Below, one piece after another: positions 37,090 to 48,555 of a DNA stretch of 64,000 nt. A program made the position numbers and the translations under genes. Numbering within the stretch: position 1 is the first letter of the stretch; each line of letters begins with the position of its first letter. The DNA is from Opisthorchis felineus (lineage: Eukaryota; Platyhelminthes; Trematoda; Opisthorchiida; Opisthorchiidae). Below the pieces are notes generated by a model. The model saw only the letters and a list, made by a program, of their open reading frames with translations, had not been told where the DNA came from and did no database searches. The DNA is taken from contig SJOL01007403.1 of the NCBI GenBank assembly GCA_004794785.1, forward strand, positions 418,952-482,951, given 5' to 3'.

Positions 37090-37811
37090 CGCATCGGTGT
37101 TGTTGCCTTCACTGTATGTATGCTTTTTTTACAACTACTGGTGATGATAAATGGGATTCTTCAGTTGACTTGTGTCATGGAGTGGCAAAGTGCCGAGTGC
37201 TACGTGGCTTCTGTTCAAGAATGGGTCTCCAGCCTTTGTGCATTCAAATGCGATCGGCGATCACTATCATGGCCGACGAATCGCGAAGCTAATGCGATTT
37301 GTCCTAGCCGCTGTCACCTGTTCTCGCAGTTTCTGGTTTAGAATCAAGCTTTAGCCAGCTCCATGACAGACGGGCATCAAATAGACCTTTGGCCGGTTTC
37401 TGTTAACTAACGCCTGCTTTTAACCCTTACCATTAGTGAAAACAGCGTCACGAGAAAACTGTGAATAGCACTTCCTCGGGAGAAGCAATCTAGCTGGTTT
37501 CTTGAAAATATTTCTATGGAATGTAAAGGATGGGTTTACCCGTTTTTCAAGACAGTGGACCATACTGGGGTACGTGAAGGTGCGCATTCGGTTGTCGTTG
37601 GATGCTGAGTTTTGATGCATCTATCTCCATGTGATTAAACTGTACTTGAACTTGAACTCTGGTTAGTCAATCATGAATATCAGTTGCGATCGGATTTCCA
37701 AGGATTGTTTGGATTAATAGGATCACCCCAGGCTTATTTAGACTGGCGCTTTCTGGAGATCCGTTAAATGTTTGTTTGGAATTACGTGCATTATCACCAA
37801 TGGCAGAACAC
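37090..37811 (+). other. Intron 1 segment, no element recognised
   Basis: This is unassigned intronic DNA. Frames near 37036-37354 on the plus strand carry no recognisable motif. Confidence 0.4.
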
Positions 37812-38070
37812 CAGGTGTGAACACTGGTGCTTCTCTACCATACAACCATGTAAATTCACTTGGACAGTGCTTTATAATGGAAAAAAGAAAAATGTTTCAG
37901 AGAGGGGGACTTGGGGCTAGCCTATCTCAAATACCCGAGGTGCCCACACCTCCAACACTCAGACAGACAATCTGAACAGAAACTGACAGCATGAGCGTCA
38001 CTGACATGGGTTAGTCGCCATATCGTTCAGTGTCTCTAGCCAAGCACAAAGGAGATCACGTGGATCCCAC
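37812..38070 (-). mobile_element. 3' end fragment of an RTE subfamily (minus orientation)
   Basis: This segment aligns by eye with 47865-48110 and 60661-60895: GTGTGAACACTGGTGCTTC, then an A-rich middle, a GCTAGCCTA block, ACTCAGACAGACAATCTG, and GACATGGGTTAGTCGCCATA. At 47.85-48.13 kb the same sequence is the 3' region of a minus-strand RTE that ends in a GAT-repeat tail, so this is a further 3' fragment of that subfamily. No tail is visible here. Confidence 0.6.
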
Positions 38071-38554
38071 AATCGAGAGCGAACAATACCAACGGCTCAC
38101 AAACTTTTCGCAACATCATTTCCTTCATCTATGTCAAATTCTGTTTACCTATGGGTTTCAACCACTCCAAATTAATCACGGAAAACAGCGCTCATCTCGG
38201 TAGTTGGCAACTCAACATGCGTAACACATGGCCTAGCTATCTTCGACCGGCCAATGCTTGATGTACCCTCTTGTTCTTCAGACACTCGTTTCCTGGTTAC
38301 CTCATTCTTGATCCCTGGTTCCAGTCGATTCCAGCTCTAGTCCCGAGTCCTGAAGTCTCATATTCTGTGCCCGAATTGGCTAAGTTTTGCAGTGTAGTCT
38401 GGTGTACACGCTATTGGAGACCCAGATGTATGCATCTTTGATGCGACAGTTGACGCAAACTGATAAAAGCAACTCTGGCCATTGATATTCATGCGTTGAC
38501 TTCGTCTGTTACACTACCGTCAGAGCTACTGCAACTTCCGACCTACTGCAACTT
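38071..38554 (+). other. Intron 1 segment ahead of the large RTE copy
   Basis: I see no coding motif. At 38526-38561 a 20-base unit, CTACTGCAACTTCCGACCT, is repeated twice in tandem right at the probable 5' start of the RTE element that follows. Confidence 0.4.
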
Positions 38555-39076
38555 CCCGACCTAAAGCTGCCACCTTGACGTGGTGGTCCGGCTTGAGTGC
38601 TGCAGTGATCCCGCGGGCCACACTGGCTGGAACTTCGTCCCACAAGGTGCAACCATGCCAGGAAGGCCAAAGGGGAGCAGTCAGATTAAGATCAGCGAGA
38701 CCCCGTACCACGAGTAATCGTGTTACGGGGCGGTCTGGGGGGTAAAGTCGTACTGTCCTCTGCGACAGGAATGTGAAGGCAGTAAGGTGTTTCCCCCAGG
38801 CGACCAGCATGCCCATATTTATGGAAGCAGCGATGCTGCCTTCCCCGAGGAAGGACGGGTTAGAAAAGTTTGGCCCCAAAAACCGCACACTCCGATCGCC
38901 CAGCGGTTGACCGTGACCGCCGGCGCATTATCCAATACGGTCGAAATATTTTTAAAACCAAAGAATCTGGTGCTGCTCAAAAGGCACCTGCTGTGCGCAG
39001 CTGCATTAGAAGTGAGACTGTAATGTCTTACTCTCTGCGCCATCGGGCCAGGCCGCCCTCCTGAAGCCAAGTTGGC

Positions 39077-39270
39077 CAGACTATTGAGTCATCGGCTCCT
39101 GGCAGGGTCCCCAAAGAAAACCCTACTGTCCGCTGCCTCGTGGGTCAGACTGTTGAGTCAGAGGCTAGGGGCAGGGTCCCCGAACAAAACCATACATCCT
39201 CCCACTGCCTTGTGTATCAGACTTTTGAGTCAAAGGCTCAAGGTGGGGTACCTCAACCAAACCCCCTTCC
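39077..39270 (+). repeat. Three tandem units in the RTE 5' region, each with a TGAGTCA motif
   Basis: Units begin at 39077, 39146 and 39218, spacing 69 and 72 bases. Each starts CAGACT-x-TTGAGTCA and continues with GGCT, GGCAGGGTCCCC and AAAACC-like blocks. TGAGTCA is the canonical AP-1 recognition sequence. The decayed RTE copy at 57.3 kb has the same three-unit layout with the first TGAGTCA kept. A promoter role is inference. Confidence 0.7.
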
Positions 39271-42073
39271 TGGGCCTGGGCAACCGGGAAGTATCCTTTG
39301 CCCTCGCAGTTCGGTGTCCCTCCCCAACCCCTTCCCACCACACAAGCAATCGTCACTGGGTCACTTGACTGACAGTCATCTGACCGAAGGGCCTTATGCT
39401 CCTCGCCGCCTATTAACATTAAACAAAATAACACCCTTCTAAATCCACGAGATCCTTTCTATATAGGAGCTTTTAACGTCCGTACTCTATGTCAAATTGA
39501 CAAACAGGCAATGCTTGCTGAATCTTTATACTCCCTGAAAATTGATGTATGTTATGTCTCCGAAACACGCATACAAGACTCATGCTTGGCTGTGCATCTC
39601 AGAACGCCAAGGATGGACTCAGCTCTTTCACATTTCTCCCTTCGTGTGTCCGGTGACCCAGAAGCGATGATTCGTGGAATATATGGCGTGGGAGTTGCAC
39701 TCAGCCCCAGAGCTGAACGCGCTTTGCTGGATTGGATCCCAGTGAACAGTCGCCTTTACGCAGTCCGGTTATCCAGTTCAATCAAGCTCAGTGCCTCTCG
39801 GCATAAAAAGCGGTGCCTGTTTGTAGTGTCGGCTTATGCCCAACTAACTGCAGTTCTGATACTGAGAAGGCTAGTTTCTATCGAGAGCTTTCCGGGCTCA
39901 TTCGTCAAGCAAAAAGCACCGACATTGTGATCCTTGCAGGCGATTTGAATGCTGAAATAGGTCGCCTGAGCTCCTTGGAATCACATTTGGGCGGCCAATT
40001 CGGAATCGATGCTCGCCGCACAGACAACGGAGATCGACTCCTTCAGTTGTGTGCTGATCGTGAACTATTTCTGGCCAGTACGAACTTTCAGCACAAACGT
40101 TCGCACCGCGTATCCTGGCGGCCGCCAACTGCAAATCAACCGTGGACCCAGTTGGACCACGTGGCCATCAGCCACCGGTGGCGAGCCACAATTCAAGACT
40201 GCCGTTCCTTCTGGGGCACACCACTTGATTCCGATCACGCCATGGTGCGTGCATGCCTGACAGTTCGCTTCCCTTCAGGCCCTCGCAAGTCAGAAAGAAG
40301 CATGCCCATCCACTATTTTCGAAGAACTACCCTAGCTCAACAGTGTCGGTCTGAGCTGGCCCAACAACTCTCCACAGTAAACCAATACTGTGGTGGTAAT
40401 GAGCATGTGGATGAAGTGTGGCAAAGTGTGAAAGGAGCTATTTTAGCGGCGTTCAGTGCTGTCTGTCCGACTTCTCCGATTCGACCACAAGGCCACTGGA
40501 TGTCGTCGAGATCACTACCCATGATTGATGACGCTGTGTGAAAACCACCGTGGCATCAGCCTGTTAGCTGTGGCATCGAAGATCCTCTCTGATCTTATCC
40601 TTCGAAGGTTGAGTGAACACAGGGAGAGATAGATCCGTGAAAACCAAGCTGGGTTCCGTCCTGAAAGAGGATGCATCGATCATATCTTCACCCTCCGACA
40701 GATTCTGGAACAGCGACACTGCTTCCAGAAACCAACAATGGTTGTGTCTCTTGATCTGAAAGCTGCCTTTGACTCTGTGGACCGTCAGGCACTATGGCAG
40801 TGTCTATGGAGCAAAGGTGTCCCCCATAAATTCTTGACCCTCATTAAGGCGCTGTACACCAACCATCGCGGCCGTGTGAAGGTCTACGGGAAGCTCTCCT
40901 AAGTTCACCACATCAAGTGGTGTCAGACAGGGCTGTCCTCTTTCACCTTTCCTCTTCAACTTCGTCGTTGATACGATCATGGAAGACTCACTGTCAGCCT
41001 CTAACGTCTGTGGAGTCGAATTGCTCCCGGGGCCTCCGCTCACAGATATCGAGTACGCAGACGACATAGCTCTTCTTGGATTTGACCCCGTGCTAATGCA
41101 AACAATATTAAATGATCTAAATAATTCCGCCTCGCGGTTTGGCATGCGCTTCACACCGGCAAAGTGTAAAGTACTACTGCAATACGGGGTGGGCTCGAAC
41201 CCTAGCCTCATGCTTGCGGATGAGCCGATTGAAGTAGTAGACAAATTCGTTTACTTGGGCAGCTGTATCAGTCCCCGTGGTCTCGCGAAAGATGATATTT
41301 CCATCCGGATTGGGAAGGCCAGAGCAGCTTTTTTGAACCTGCGTCACCTGTGGCGTAGGCGTGACATCAGCTTATCTGTCAAGGGTCGAGTTTACAATGC
41401 TGCGGTGCGCTCCATAGTACGATACGGGTCAGAAACCTGGCCGTTGCGCGCCAGGGACGTCAAAAGGCTTTCAGTGTTTGACCATCGATGTCTTTGAAAC
41501 ATTGCCCGAGTCTGGTGGGAACGCCGGATCAGTAATGCTGAAGTACATCTAATGGTATTCGGAAGAAATAACTCACCCTCGATAGATAAACTGATCACAC
41601 TGCATAGATTGCGCTGGCTTGGCCACGTGCTACGTACGCCAGTCGACCGACTTCCTCGAAGAGTTCTTTTCGCACAACCACGTGAAGGGTGGAAAAGAGC
41701 CAGAGGCGGTCAAACAATGACTTGGCAGCGAACTGTGAAAGCCATTGCCAGCAAACTCAGCTGCGCTGGTCATTGCCGTCTTCCTGGATGGGCACCCCGA
41801 GACGGGTCACACCAATAGTTGGAGAGATTGTCAGACATGGCCCAGTCGCGCCCTCAATGGCGCTCGTACATCCAAGTTATTGCCTTCAATGCATAGCTCC
41901 CTTCCCAATCCCCCCACTTGACAGTTCACTGACAGTGCTGTATTTACGCACCAGTTTATCAGCTCCTGCCTCCAATGCGCAGCTACCTACCCCACCTCCC
42001 GAAATCATCGGTGAACGAAACTGTGGCAGCCACAACCACTGTGCGACAAGTACGCGGTTCTTACAGCTGACAA

Positions 42074-42118
42074 TGATGATGATGATGATGATGATGATGA
42101 TAATAATAATAATGATGA
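42074..42118 (+). repeat. ATG/ATA trinucleotide microsatellite (RTE 3' tail)
   Basis: Nine or so GAT/ATG units then AAT units directly follow TTACAGCTGACA, the 3' end of the RTE element. Trinucleotide tails of this kind are typical of RTE insertions. Confidence 0.9.
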
Positions 42119-42364
42119 AGGCATGTTCAAAACTGTACGTCCCGCGGGAAATGTTTACCGAAGGACTGGAGGACTGCGGGCAGCTTTCAAAGTATTGCTT
42201 GCGCATCTTGCTTTTCCTCCAAAACGAGAACGATGCCATCTGCATGTTCCGGGTCGCAAGGTTCTCGCTCGGAGAGATCTGAACACCTGGATTTTAGCAA
42301 CGCCCCAGTGTCACCTTTGTCGGGCACCAATCTTTGTAGCGAACCCTTTTGAGAGCTCTTCATA

Positions 42365-42365
<1 letters not shown>
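42119..42365 (+). other. Segment between two RTE copies, unassigned
   Basis: Sequence between the tail of the plus-strand RTE and the tail of the next, minus-strand RTE. Open on the plus strand but without a recognisable domain. Confidence 0.35.
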
Positions 42366-42403
<38 letters not shown>

Positions 42404-43960
42404 CAAAGACAGCAACATCAGTGTTGACACTGATGCTTCACTGCTCTTCATACGCTCTCATGTACTCACAAATATATGACTACAAACAACGCATGATATT
42501 CAAGAACTTCTAGAGCATACCCGGTTGCGCAAGCGTCTTAAAAAAACAAACCGGTCGACAGGATCGAACGCACTCTTGAAACCAAGGAACACCAAGAATG
42601 TAGGGTGCCTATACGCATGTCGTCCCTCTAATACTTGACAGAGTGGAGATGTAGTTCACAAAGCCCCTTCTCGGCCGGCGTTCTGCTTGCTGCTCTCGGG
42701 TCCCGTCTTCGTAAGACGGCTAAAAATGGACGCAAGGAGTTTGATTACAACGGGGGTCAAGCTAATTCCTCTGTGATTATTACACTCACTACGAGCACCC
42801 TTTTTGAAAATGACCACCACTGTCGACTCATCCCAGTTGGTTGGGTCGGTCTCTTTGGCTCGGATAGATGTAAGTACGTTAAACAAACAGCAACTCAGGA
42901 TTTTCCCTCCCTCTTCGAGCAGAGCGGGTGGAAGTTCTTCAGGACCAGCAGCTTGGCGACGCTTGAGGGACAAAATGTATTCACTTATTTCCGAAGCCGT
43001 CGGTGTTTCCAAGTTCAGTGTCCATGGTTGCGTTACTGGTTAGGAATCCGGCTGAGCAACTGCAGGTGGTCAGTTGACTCACTGTTGCAAGTTCAACCCA
43101 GCGAATACACGTTTCCTATAGATAGGTGAGCTGGTTTTAGTTTCACTCATCGGGGGCCTCTTTGGTATGTGGCGCGCATCAATTAGAATACTTCAGGCAC
43201 ACTCTAAGAGTTTCTTGCCTCCTCCATCTCTTCAGCTTCCTGAATCCACCAAGCTGCTGCTCTTTTTACGCGACCAGCTGAAATACGTATCCGAGCTTCG
43301 AGCAGTTTCAGAGTGTTACTCGAGATCCAGTGCTTAAATCTAGTTGGCTGAGCCTTTCCTCAAACAGAGTGTCCAGCATCCTGTAGGGACCGCACCCTCC
43401 AGTGAGAGTCAGCATCAGAAAACTTGCTTTCCAAAAGGGACTTCATTAGGTGGTTCTGGTGGTTTTGTTTCACATCAGGGTCCGAGAACCTTTCAGTAGC
43501 CAGGCGAAGAGTACGAACCCCTGAAAATTGCAACGAAAAGCAGCAACGAACAAGCATGTGATCAGCATTCACATAAGCGTTCCAGCACAAGCGACATTCA
43601 TTTATTGACCCACACCACTCAGAGGTAATGGAGATGTCTGTCTGTTGGCTCGCATGCTGGGGTTATTATGCGGCTAAGCGGCTTCGTTTTTTCCGAAGGT
43701 AGTACTACACAACAACAGTCTATCGTCAGCACATAACTGCCGCAGGTATTTGCTGTCGTCCGTACGTTCTGATTCCATTCCTAGACGACCACCCAAAGGA
43801 ACTTGAGCAGCGCCAAGTCTACCTACTTGCGCATTCCCAGGCAACCACAACATCTGATCTCTTAGTCCCCTGTAATAAGGCGCTCAAAATGTCGTAAAAG
43901 CAGTGTGTTTCAGAGCTACAGTCTTTTGAAGCTTAAGCAGATACAGTTAAAAGGCAACAG
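42366..43960 (-). mobile_element. RTE-clade LINE relic, minus strand, with TTA-repeat tail
   Basis: The minus strand carries endonuclease fragments (SDVVVAW-x-x-AQVGRL with frameshift; RTDDSKYLRQLCADDRLLLCS near 43740; AYVNADHMLVRCCFSLQFSG near 43550). The linker (LATERFSDPDVKQNHQNHL) and RT (SEISEYILSLKRRQAAGPEE, STVVVIFKKGARSECNNHRG) follow at 42700-43012. A frameshifted remnant of motif A lies near 42590 (ILGVPWFQE). From there to the tail most of the RT and the C-terminus are deleted. The 3' end lies at 42366-42404, where the plus strand shows ATT repeats. The 3' untranslated part (ACATCAGTGTTGACACTGATG) matches the subfamily found at 47.87 and 60.66 kb. Confidence 0.85.
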
Positions 43961-44129
43961 TTATCGGCGCGTTTACAGACGTTCCCAACTGAACCACACA
44001 GCCGACTATTAACAGGCAGCGATTCAACCAGAGACCCTTCAGCTCACTGATGTAGAACAATACCGAGCCCAGCAGAACTACCCGCAGTGACCTCTGGATC
44101 ATCAGCGTTGCACAGTTCAGTTGAGTTTA

Positions 44130-45390
44130 TCAGCTATGGGCCGTGTACCAAGGGTATGTTGGTTCCAGCTGCCACAGCTTCTACCTCCGAGAAATGGGAG
44201 AGCGTTGGAGATACAGCCGAACATTAGAGGCGATGGCATGTTCAGTTAGTTCGGGGACTGGGCAGTTATGCATCGAGGGCGGCACTGACTGCATGATTGA
44301 ACCAGGTCTGCCAGTGTCATTAACCATTGGTGAGTTGAGTCATTGGGTCTCATCCAGGGAAGTGGCAGCTGCCAACCACCTTTCGGTTGCTTCCACTTAC
44401 CACAGTTCTAGGCGAAAAGTGCTCTGCGAGGCAGGCATTCCTCTGGCATGCGAAGTATGTGTCCTAACCGGCGTACTTTGTGAAACGTGAGTAATTCATC
44501 CATCGCGAGAGGGTTCCTTCTTCCTAAAACCATCTGGTGTACCTCACCTTTGCTAATCCGATGTTCCCATCAGACCCGACCAATGCTTTAAGACGCCGAT
44601 GCTCAAACAGCACAGACGCCGCATTTCTAATCCATAAAGTAGTGTGAACCGCACTACCGCAGTGTATACTCTGTCCTTAACGAAAAAACTGACGTCACGT
44701 CGGCGCCATAGGTGTCGGAGGTTGGCAAACGCTGTCATGGCCTTCCCGATACGAGAAGTAACCTCATCTCCAGCCAGTTCACCGGAACGTATTCAACTTC
44801 CTAGTTGGATAGACTCACGTACAACGTCAATTGGCTCGTCTGCAGGCATGAGATTTGGGTTTGATCCCATGCAGTCTTGTAGCAGCACTTTGTACCTTGC
44901 AAGTGTGAAGCGCACATCAAATCGTGCGGCAGAATTATTTAGGTTGTTTAAAATGATTTACATGTTTCAAGAATTTGATCCAAGGAGAACACTCATCCGC
45001 ATACTCAATGTCTGATCGAATGTCCGGGAAGGATTTCGATCCCCGATTTTCCAGAGGCAGGTAGAGACATTCCAACAAGTACATCAATAACAAAGTCCAA
45101 GTGGAGTGGAGAGAGAGGACAACCCTGTCTTACACCACTAGACGTAATGAACCCAGGCGACAGCTTACCATACACTCATATGCGCCCACAGGAGTTAGCG
45201 TACAGTGCCCTCACAAGGGATATAAATTTGGAATGAACACCTTTGTTCGGCAGACACCGCCAAATTTTCTGAAGATCGAATGGTTAAATGCAGTCTTTAG
45301 ATCAAGAAAAACGACCAACGTGGGACATTTAAAAGAGTGGCGCTGCTCAAGAACTTGTTTTAAAGTAAAGCTACAAAATAAGTAAAGTGA
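44130..45390 (-). mobile_element. Old RTE-clade LINE relic, minus strand
   Basis: On the minus strand are QVLEQRHSFKCPTLVVFLDL (motif A region near 45290-45350), then GVRQGCPLSP-like sequence near 45135, a degraded YADD region (DIEYADE) near 44990, ANLRHLWRRRDVSFFVKDR near 44700 and a 3' coding end with GWDPM-like remnants. Substitutions and frameshifts are more numerous than in the 38.5-kb copy, so it is older. Its 5' edge touches the SINE at 45394-45571. The 3' end resembles the RTE terminus (TAGCTGATAAACTC near 44133). Confidence 0.82.
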
Positions 45391-45393
45391 TAT

Positions 45394-45571
45394 TTCAGTT
45401 GTAACACCCTTTAGGTGCCTAGCTTCCATGCCGCTCGAAGGAAGCATGAGTGTTGAGATACTACCAAGTTGCCCAAGCCTAGACAGGAATGGTCGAGATG
45501 TAGGGGTTGGGCTCAAACCACGGACCTTCTGATCAGTAACTTTGCGCCTCAACCACTGAGCTTTTTCGGCC
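45394..45571 (-). mobile_element. SINE copy, minus strand
   Basis: On the minus strand the tRNA-like head reads AAAGCTCAGTGGTTGAGGCG, then a B-box relic (GGTTTGAGCCC), the TAGGCTTGGGCAACTTGG body, CTCATGCTTCCTTC and the end GTGTTACAACTGAAA. It lies between the RTE relic at 44.1-45.4 kb and the gypsy relic at 45.9 kb. Confidence 0.82.
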
Positions 45572-45919
45572 CATGTAAATATATGGCCAATGCATACTCA
45601 GCCAGGAGAAAACCCAGCTTGATTCTCATGAGTTGGTCCCTCCCTGTAACCGATCAACTTGCGGACCTTGAGAGGAGGACAATTAGGCTTCCCAACCGAG
45701 GCATTTGCCTCCGATGCCTAACCGTGGTGGTTGGCGTAAGACTGTCAGAGCAGCCCATATTTTTAAGGAGGAAGTCGCCATACACATCCCAACGTCTGAC
45801 TTGGAGGATCAGGATAATGTTAGTCAGACCTCTAGCCATTGATCAACCCGATATGGGAGACTGTGTGTCACTTCCCAGTGTAGCTTGGCTGGTTATGGTG
45901 GGGGGGGGTGGGGGCACAA
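45572..45919 (+). other. Segment before the gypsy RT, possibly pol linker
   Basis: The plus strand is open in one frame from 45469 to 46131 and runs into the reverse-transcriptase region, so part of this may be gypsy protease-RT linker. I see no protease motif. A G-rich run (GGGGGGGGGTGGGGG) lies at about 45900-45914. Confidence 0.35.
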
Positions 45920-46439
45920 ACCGTCACGCGGCTGTAAGGTCCATTTTGTTTGTGACGGAAATCTTACCCACTGTTAACCAGAACCCGGGCCGGCTACAGA
46001 AGACTGGTGTTCTCCAACTTACCAACTACTCGGCACGGGCTGCACGGATCGTGATGGTCAGAAAGGTTAAAGGGACCATCTGCTTTTTTGTAGGTCTTCC
46101 TACTGGTCTCAATACTCCGTCTTCCAGATGACTTATTCCGGAAGCTGAATTGGGGCAAATATTTTGCGGATGAATGTTTGGCTAAGGTGTACTTCAGCTA
46201 GAGAGACCTTGGCCATCAATACGTATCGCTGTCTGCTCCAGTACACTACATTTCCTTTTAGCGCCAGCCGTATTCCAGAAAATCATGGATACGATGCTAT
46301 AGGACGTCTCCAATGTTGCTGTCCTATTTTCGACGACATAATCGTCGTATTACAGCAAGGTTTTGATTGTGTGCTCGATCTCATTCAATAATATGGGTTC
46401 AGACTAGGCCAAGAAAAGTGCACCGTCTTCATGCGGTCG
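45920..46439 (+). mobile_element. Ty3/gypsy reverse transcriptase fragment (5' part of a broken element)
   Basis: Plus-strand frames read LQKTGVLQLTNYSARAA, IVMVRKVKGTI, then LPTGLNTPSS, DDLFRKLNWGKYFADECLAK and DLGHQYVSLSAP. They continue to FDDIIVVLQQGFD with the catalytic Asp-Asp, and YGFRLGQEKCTVFM. This is the RT fingers-to-thumb path of CsRn1-like gypsy elements. Frames change at least twice. Immediately after VFM the sequence is taken over by the tail of an inverted RTE element. The integrase of the same gypsy resumes near 47.43 kb. Confidence 0.85.
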
Positions 46440-47428
46440 GTCATCACCATCAGCTGTAAAAACCGCGTACTTGCCTTACAATGGTTGTAGCTGCCACAAT
46501 GTCGTTTGCTTATGATTTGGTAGGTGGGATAGATAGCTACGCATTGGAGGCGGTAGCTGGTATAATTGGTGCGTAAATACAGGGGTGTCAGTGGGGAGAG
46601 AGGAGCTATCTATTCAAGGCAACAGCTTGGATGCATGAGCGCCATTGAGGGCGCGACTGAGCCCTCTAATCGTTGGTGCGTCTCGTCTCTGGGTCCCCAT
46701 CCATGGGAGACGGCAGTAACGAGCGCAACTGAGTTTGCTTTTTAGTATCTTACATTCGGTTGTTTGACCTCCCCTCGCTCGTTTCCACCCTTCATGTGGG
46801 TTGTGCGAAAAGGGCCTTTCGAGGAATTCGGTCGAGTGGGATACGGAGCACATGGCTAAGCCATGGAGTGTGATCGATTTGTCTATCGGGGCGAGTTATT
46901 TCTTCCGAAAAAGATTCGACGCACTTCAGCACTGCTGACCCACTGTTCCCACCAAATTTGGTCAATGCTCCAAAGATATTGACGGTCCAACGATGAAGGT
47001 TCTTTGATGTCTTCAACGTGCAGTTGCCAGGTTTCTGACCTGTGTGATGATGTGGAACCCACCGCAGCCTTGTAAACTCGAACCTCTGCGGACAAGCTGT
47101 TGTCGCGCCTACACCACAAGTGATGCGGCTTCACAAAAGCTGCCCTGACCTTCCCATTCCGGATGGAAATATCTTTGACTAGACCATCGGGACTGATACA
47201 GCTGTCCAGGTAGGCAAATTTGTCTACCACCTCAATCGGCTCATCCGCAAACTTTAGGTTAGGATTCGAGTCCGCCCAGTCTTGCAGCAGCACTTTACAC
47301 TTCAGGTGTGAAGCACATGCCTAACTATTTAGCTTACTTAATGTTGTCTGCATTACAGTTGCGTCAGGTCCAAATTTCGCATAGGGCACCTGCGAATGAA
47401 GATAATCAAGGCCCTGGTCTCGTCCTCG
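46440..47428 (-). mobile_element. RTE-clade LINE inserted in the gypsy element, minus strand
   Basis: The 3' tail (on the plus strand CATCACCATCAGCTGTAAAAACC at 46442) is the reverse of TTTTTACAGCTGATGGTGATG. Reading the minus strand from about 47420: a degraded YADD region, KCKVLLQDWADSNPNLKFA, EPIEVVDKFAYLDSCISPDG, then GKVRAAFVKPHHLWCRRDN and WLSHVLRIPLDRIPRKALFA. It is a 5'-truncated copy with frameshifts. It separates the gypsy RT (ends about 46439) from the gypsy integrase (starts about 47430). Confidence 0.87.
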
Positions 47429-47844
47429 TATCGACTGTTTGTCCAGTCGGTGTATGGCACTTTTGAACGTATTCGATTCCTATAGCAAGTGGCTGGAAAT
47501 CCTTCCAGTGAACATTTCAGAAAAGTGCCACTACAATCCTGGAATGATTGTTTATTCACTTCCAGAGACCATTGTGTTTGACAGCGGTATTCAATTCACC
47601 TCATCGGCGTTCCCACAGTTTTGTCCGCTCGCTACCGTTTCACCCACAGTATAATAGCCAGGTGGAACGATTCGTAGGTATCGTAAAGCATACGCTATAG
47701 CAGTCCAAGGGAATGGAACCGACAGAGATTTTTCAAAGGTCTACACTGGCATATCGAGCGACGCCTATTTTGGATTCGCATGGAGTATCACAAGCAGAGA
47801 CACTGGACTGAACACCGCGTGACATAATCTGGTGAATCTAACTG
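47429..47844 (+). mobile_element. Ty3/gypsy integrase core fragment
   Basis: The plus strand reads FDSYSKWLEILPVNIS, holding the first catalytic Asp region. Then come LPETIVFDSGIQFTSSAF, holding the second (Asp-x-Gly-x-Gln-Phe), and AYRATPILDSHGVSQAETL in another frame, which is the conserved post-core region. It continues the RT fragment at 45.9-46.4 kb after the RTE insertion, and is itself cut at about 47845 by another inverted RTE 3' fragment. Confidence 0.85.
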
Positions 47845-48130
47845 AGTCATCATCATCATCATCGACAGAATGACATCAGTGTTCAACACCGATGCTTCAC
47901 TGCCGTACAACCATGATTTATTTGAAAGCCTTATTGTGAAGGAAAGAATAAAGGTGGACGGGGAAGGGACTTAGTGCTAGCTTACTACAATCATTCCGAG
48001 GTGCCTACGCCTCCAGACACTCATTCAGGCAATCTGGATAGAAACTGATAACAAGATCGCCACTGACATCGGTTGGCAGCCATATCTTCCAGCGCCTCCA
48101 ACCAGGCGCAGTGAGGATCACGCAACACGT
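47845..48130 (-). mobile_element. RTE 3' fragment nested inside the gypsy integrase
   Basis: The tail appears on the plus strand as CATCATCATCATCATC at 47849-47864. On the minus strand, upstream of the tail, lie the RTE 3' untranslated part and the coding end WLEALEDMAANRCQWRSC near 48110-48060. Flanks read GAGTCATCATC before and GAATCATCATTC after, a possible short imperfect target duplication. The gypsy reading continues on both sides. Confidence 0.75.
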
Positions 48131-48555
48131 TGATGGAGGAATCATCATTCAGCCGAAGCCATGGCGCGACTGCGCGCCTCAGCGAAGGCCGGAGAGTATT
48201 GGTGCGCAACCACAACAAAGACCTTGTAAGTGAATACCAAAGCACATCGTTTGCCGGCACCGTACAGTACTTTACGAGATTGTTTGGCCAAGCCAAGTGG
48301 GTCGAGTGCGTAAACTAAGCCGGGCCAATAAATTCACAAATCTTGCTACCAGAACCGAGTGCTTGAGTCTGGAGGTGCTTCTAGATACCTTTGACCTTGG
48401 CTCCACTGTGGAAACTTCATCAGCTGCTACGTCAGGGGCCGAATTCGATCATGTACCGTGGCTGCGGTACTGAAACGACGGGATCCGCACACAGACGAGT
48501 CCCTGTAAGTAAACCCCTGACTTTGAAGTCACGTCCACAAACATCAAGGGGGAGA
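48131..48555 (+). mobile_element. Ty3/gypsy integrase C-terminus and polypurine tract
   Basis: The plus strand reads HGATARLSEGRRVLVRNHN, then STSFAGTVQYFTRLFGQA, the GPY/F-type C-terminal domain, and a LEVLLDTFDLG motif near 48375 matching LLLETFDLP at 25090 in the minus-strand copy. The internal region ends with the purine run AAGGGGGAGA at 48546-48555. Frameshifts are present. Confidence 0.78.

Larger units (their letters stand above)
38555..42118 (+). mobile_element. Near full-length RTE-clade LINE (5' region, endonuclease, RT, 3' tail), inactivated
   Basis: This is the most complete LINE here, about 3.6 kb. The 5' region (38555-39430) holds three tandem repeat units. The apurinic-type endonuclease starts near 39440 with GAFNVRTLCQI, then DVCYVSETRIQDS, VILAGDLNAEIG near 39930, LDHVAISHRWR near 40155 and DSDHAMV near 40230; these hold the catalytic Asn, Glu, Asp and His residues. 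A frameshift lies near 39850. After 40540 about 400 to 500 bases of the usual linker are missing. RT then reads NHRGISLLAVASKIL, a TAG stop at 40630-40632, FRPERGCIDHIFTLRQ, VVSLDLKAAFDSVDR, a frameshift near 40900, GVRQGCPLSPFLFNF and EYADDIALLG near 41055. The C-terminus has a stop at 41495-41497. The 3' end is TTCTTACAGCTGACA plus an ATG-repeat tail (42074-42118). The copy cannot make an intact protein. Confidence 0.92.

Noticed and set aside
43020..43135. tRNA-like sequence with a B-box resemblance (AGTTCAACCC)
   Set aside because: No convincing A box at the right spacing and no SINE body; it lies next to the RTE relic.
45900..45914. G-rich run as a possible G-quadruplex
   Set aside because: It is a single, nearly uninterrupted G run inside a decayed transposon; there is no set of spaced G tracts.
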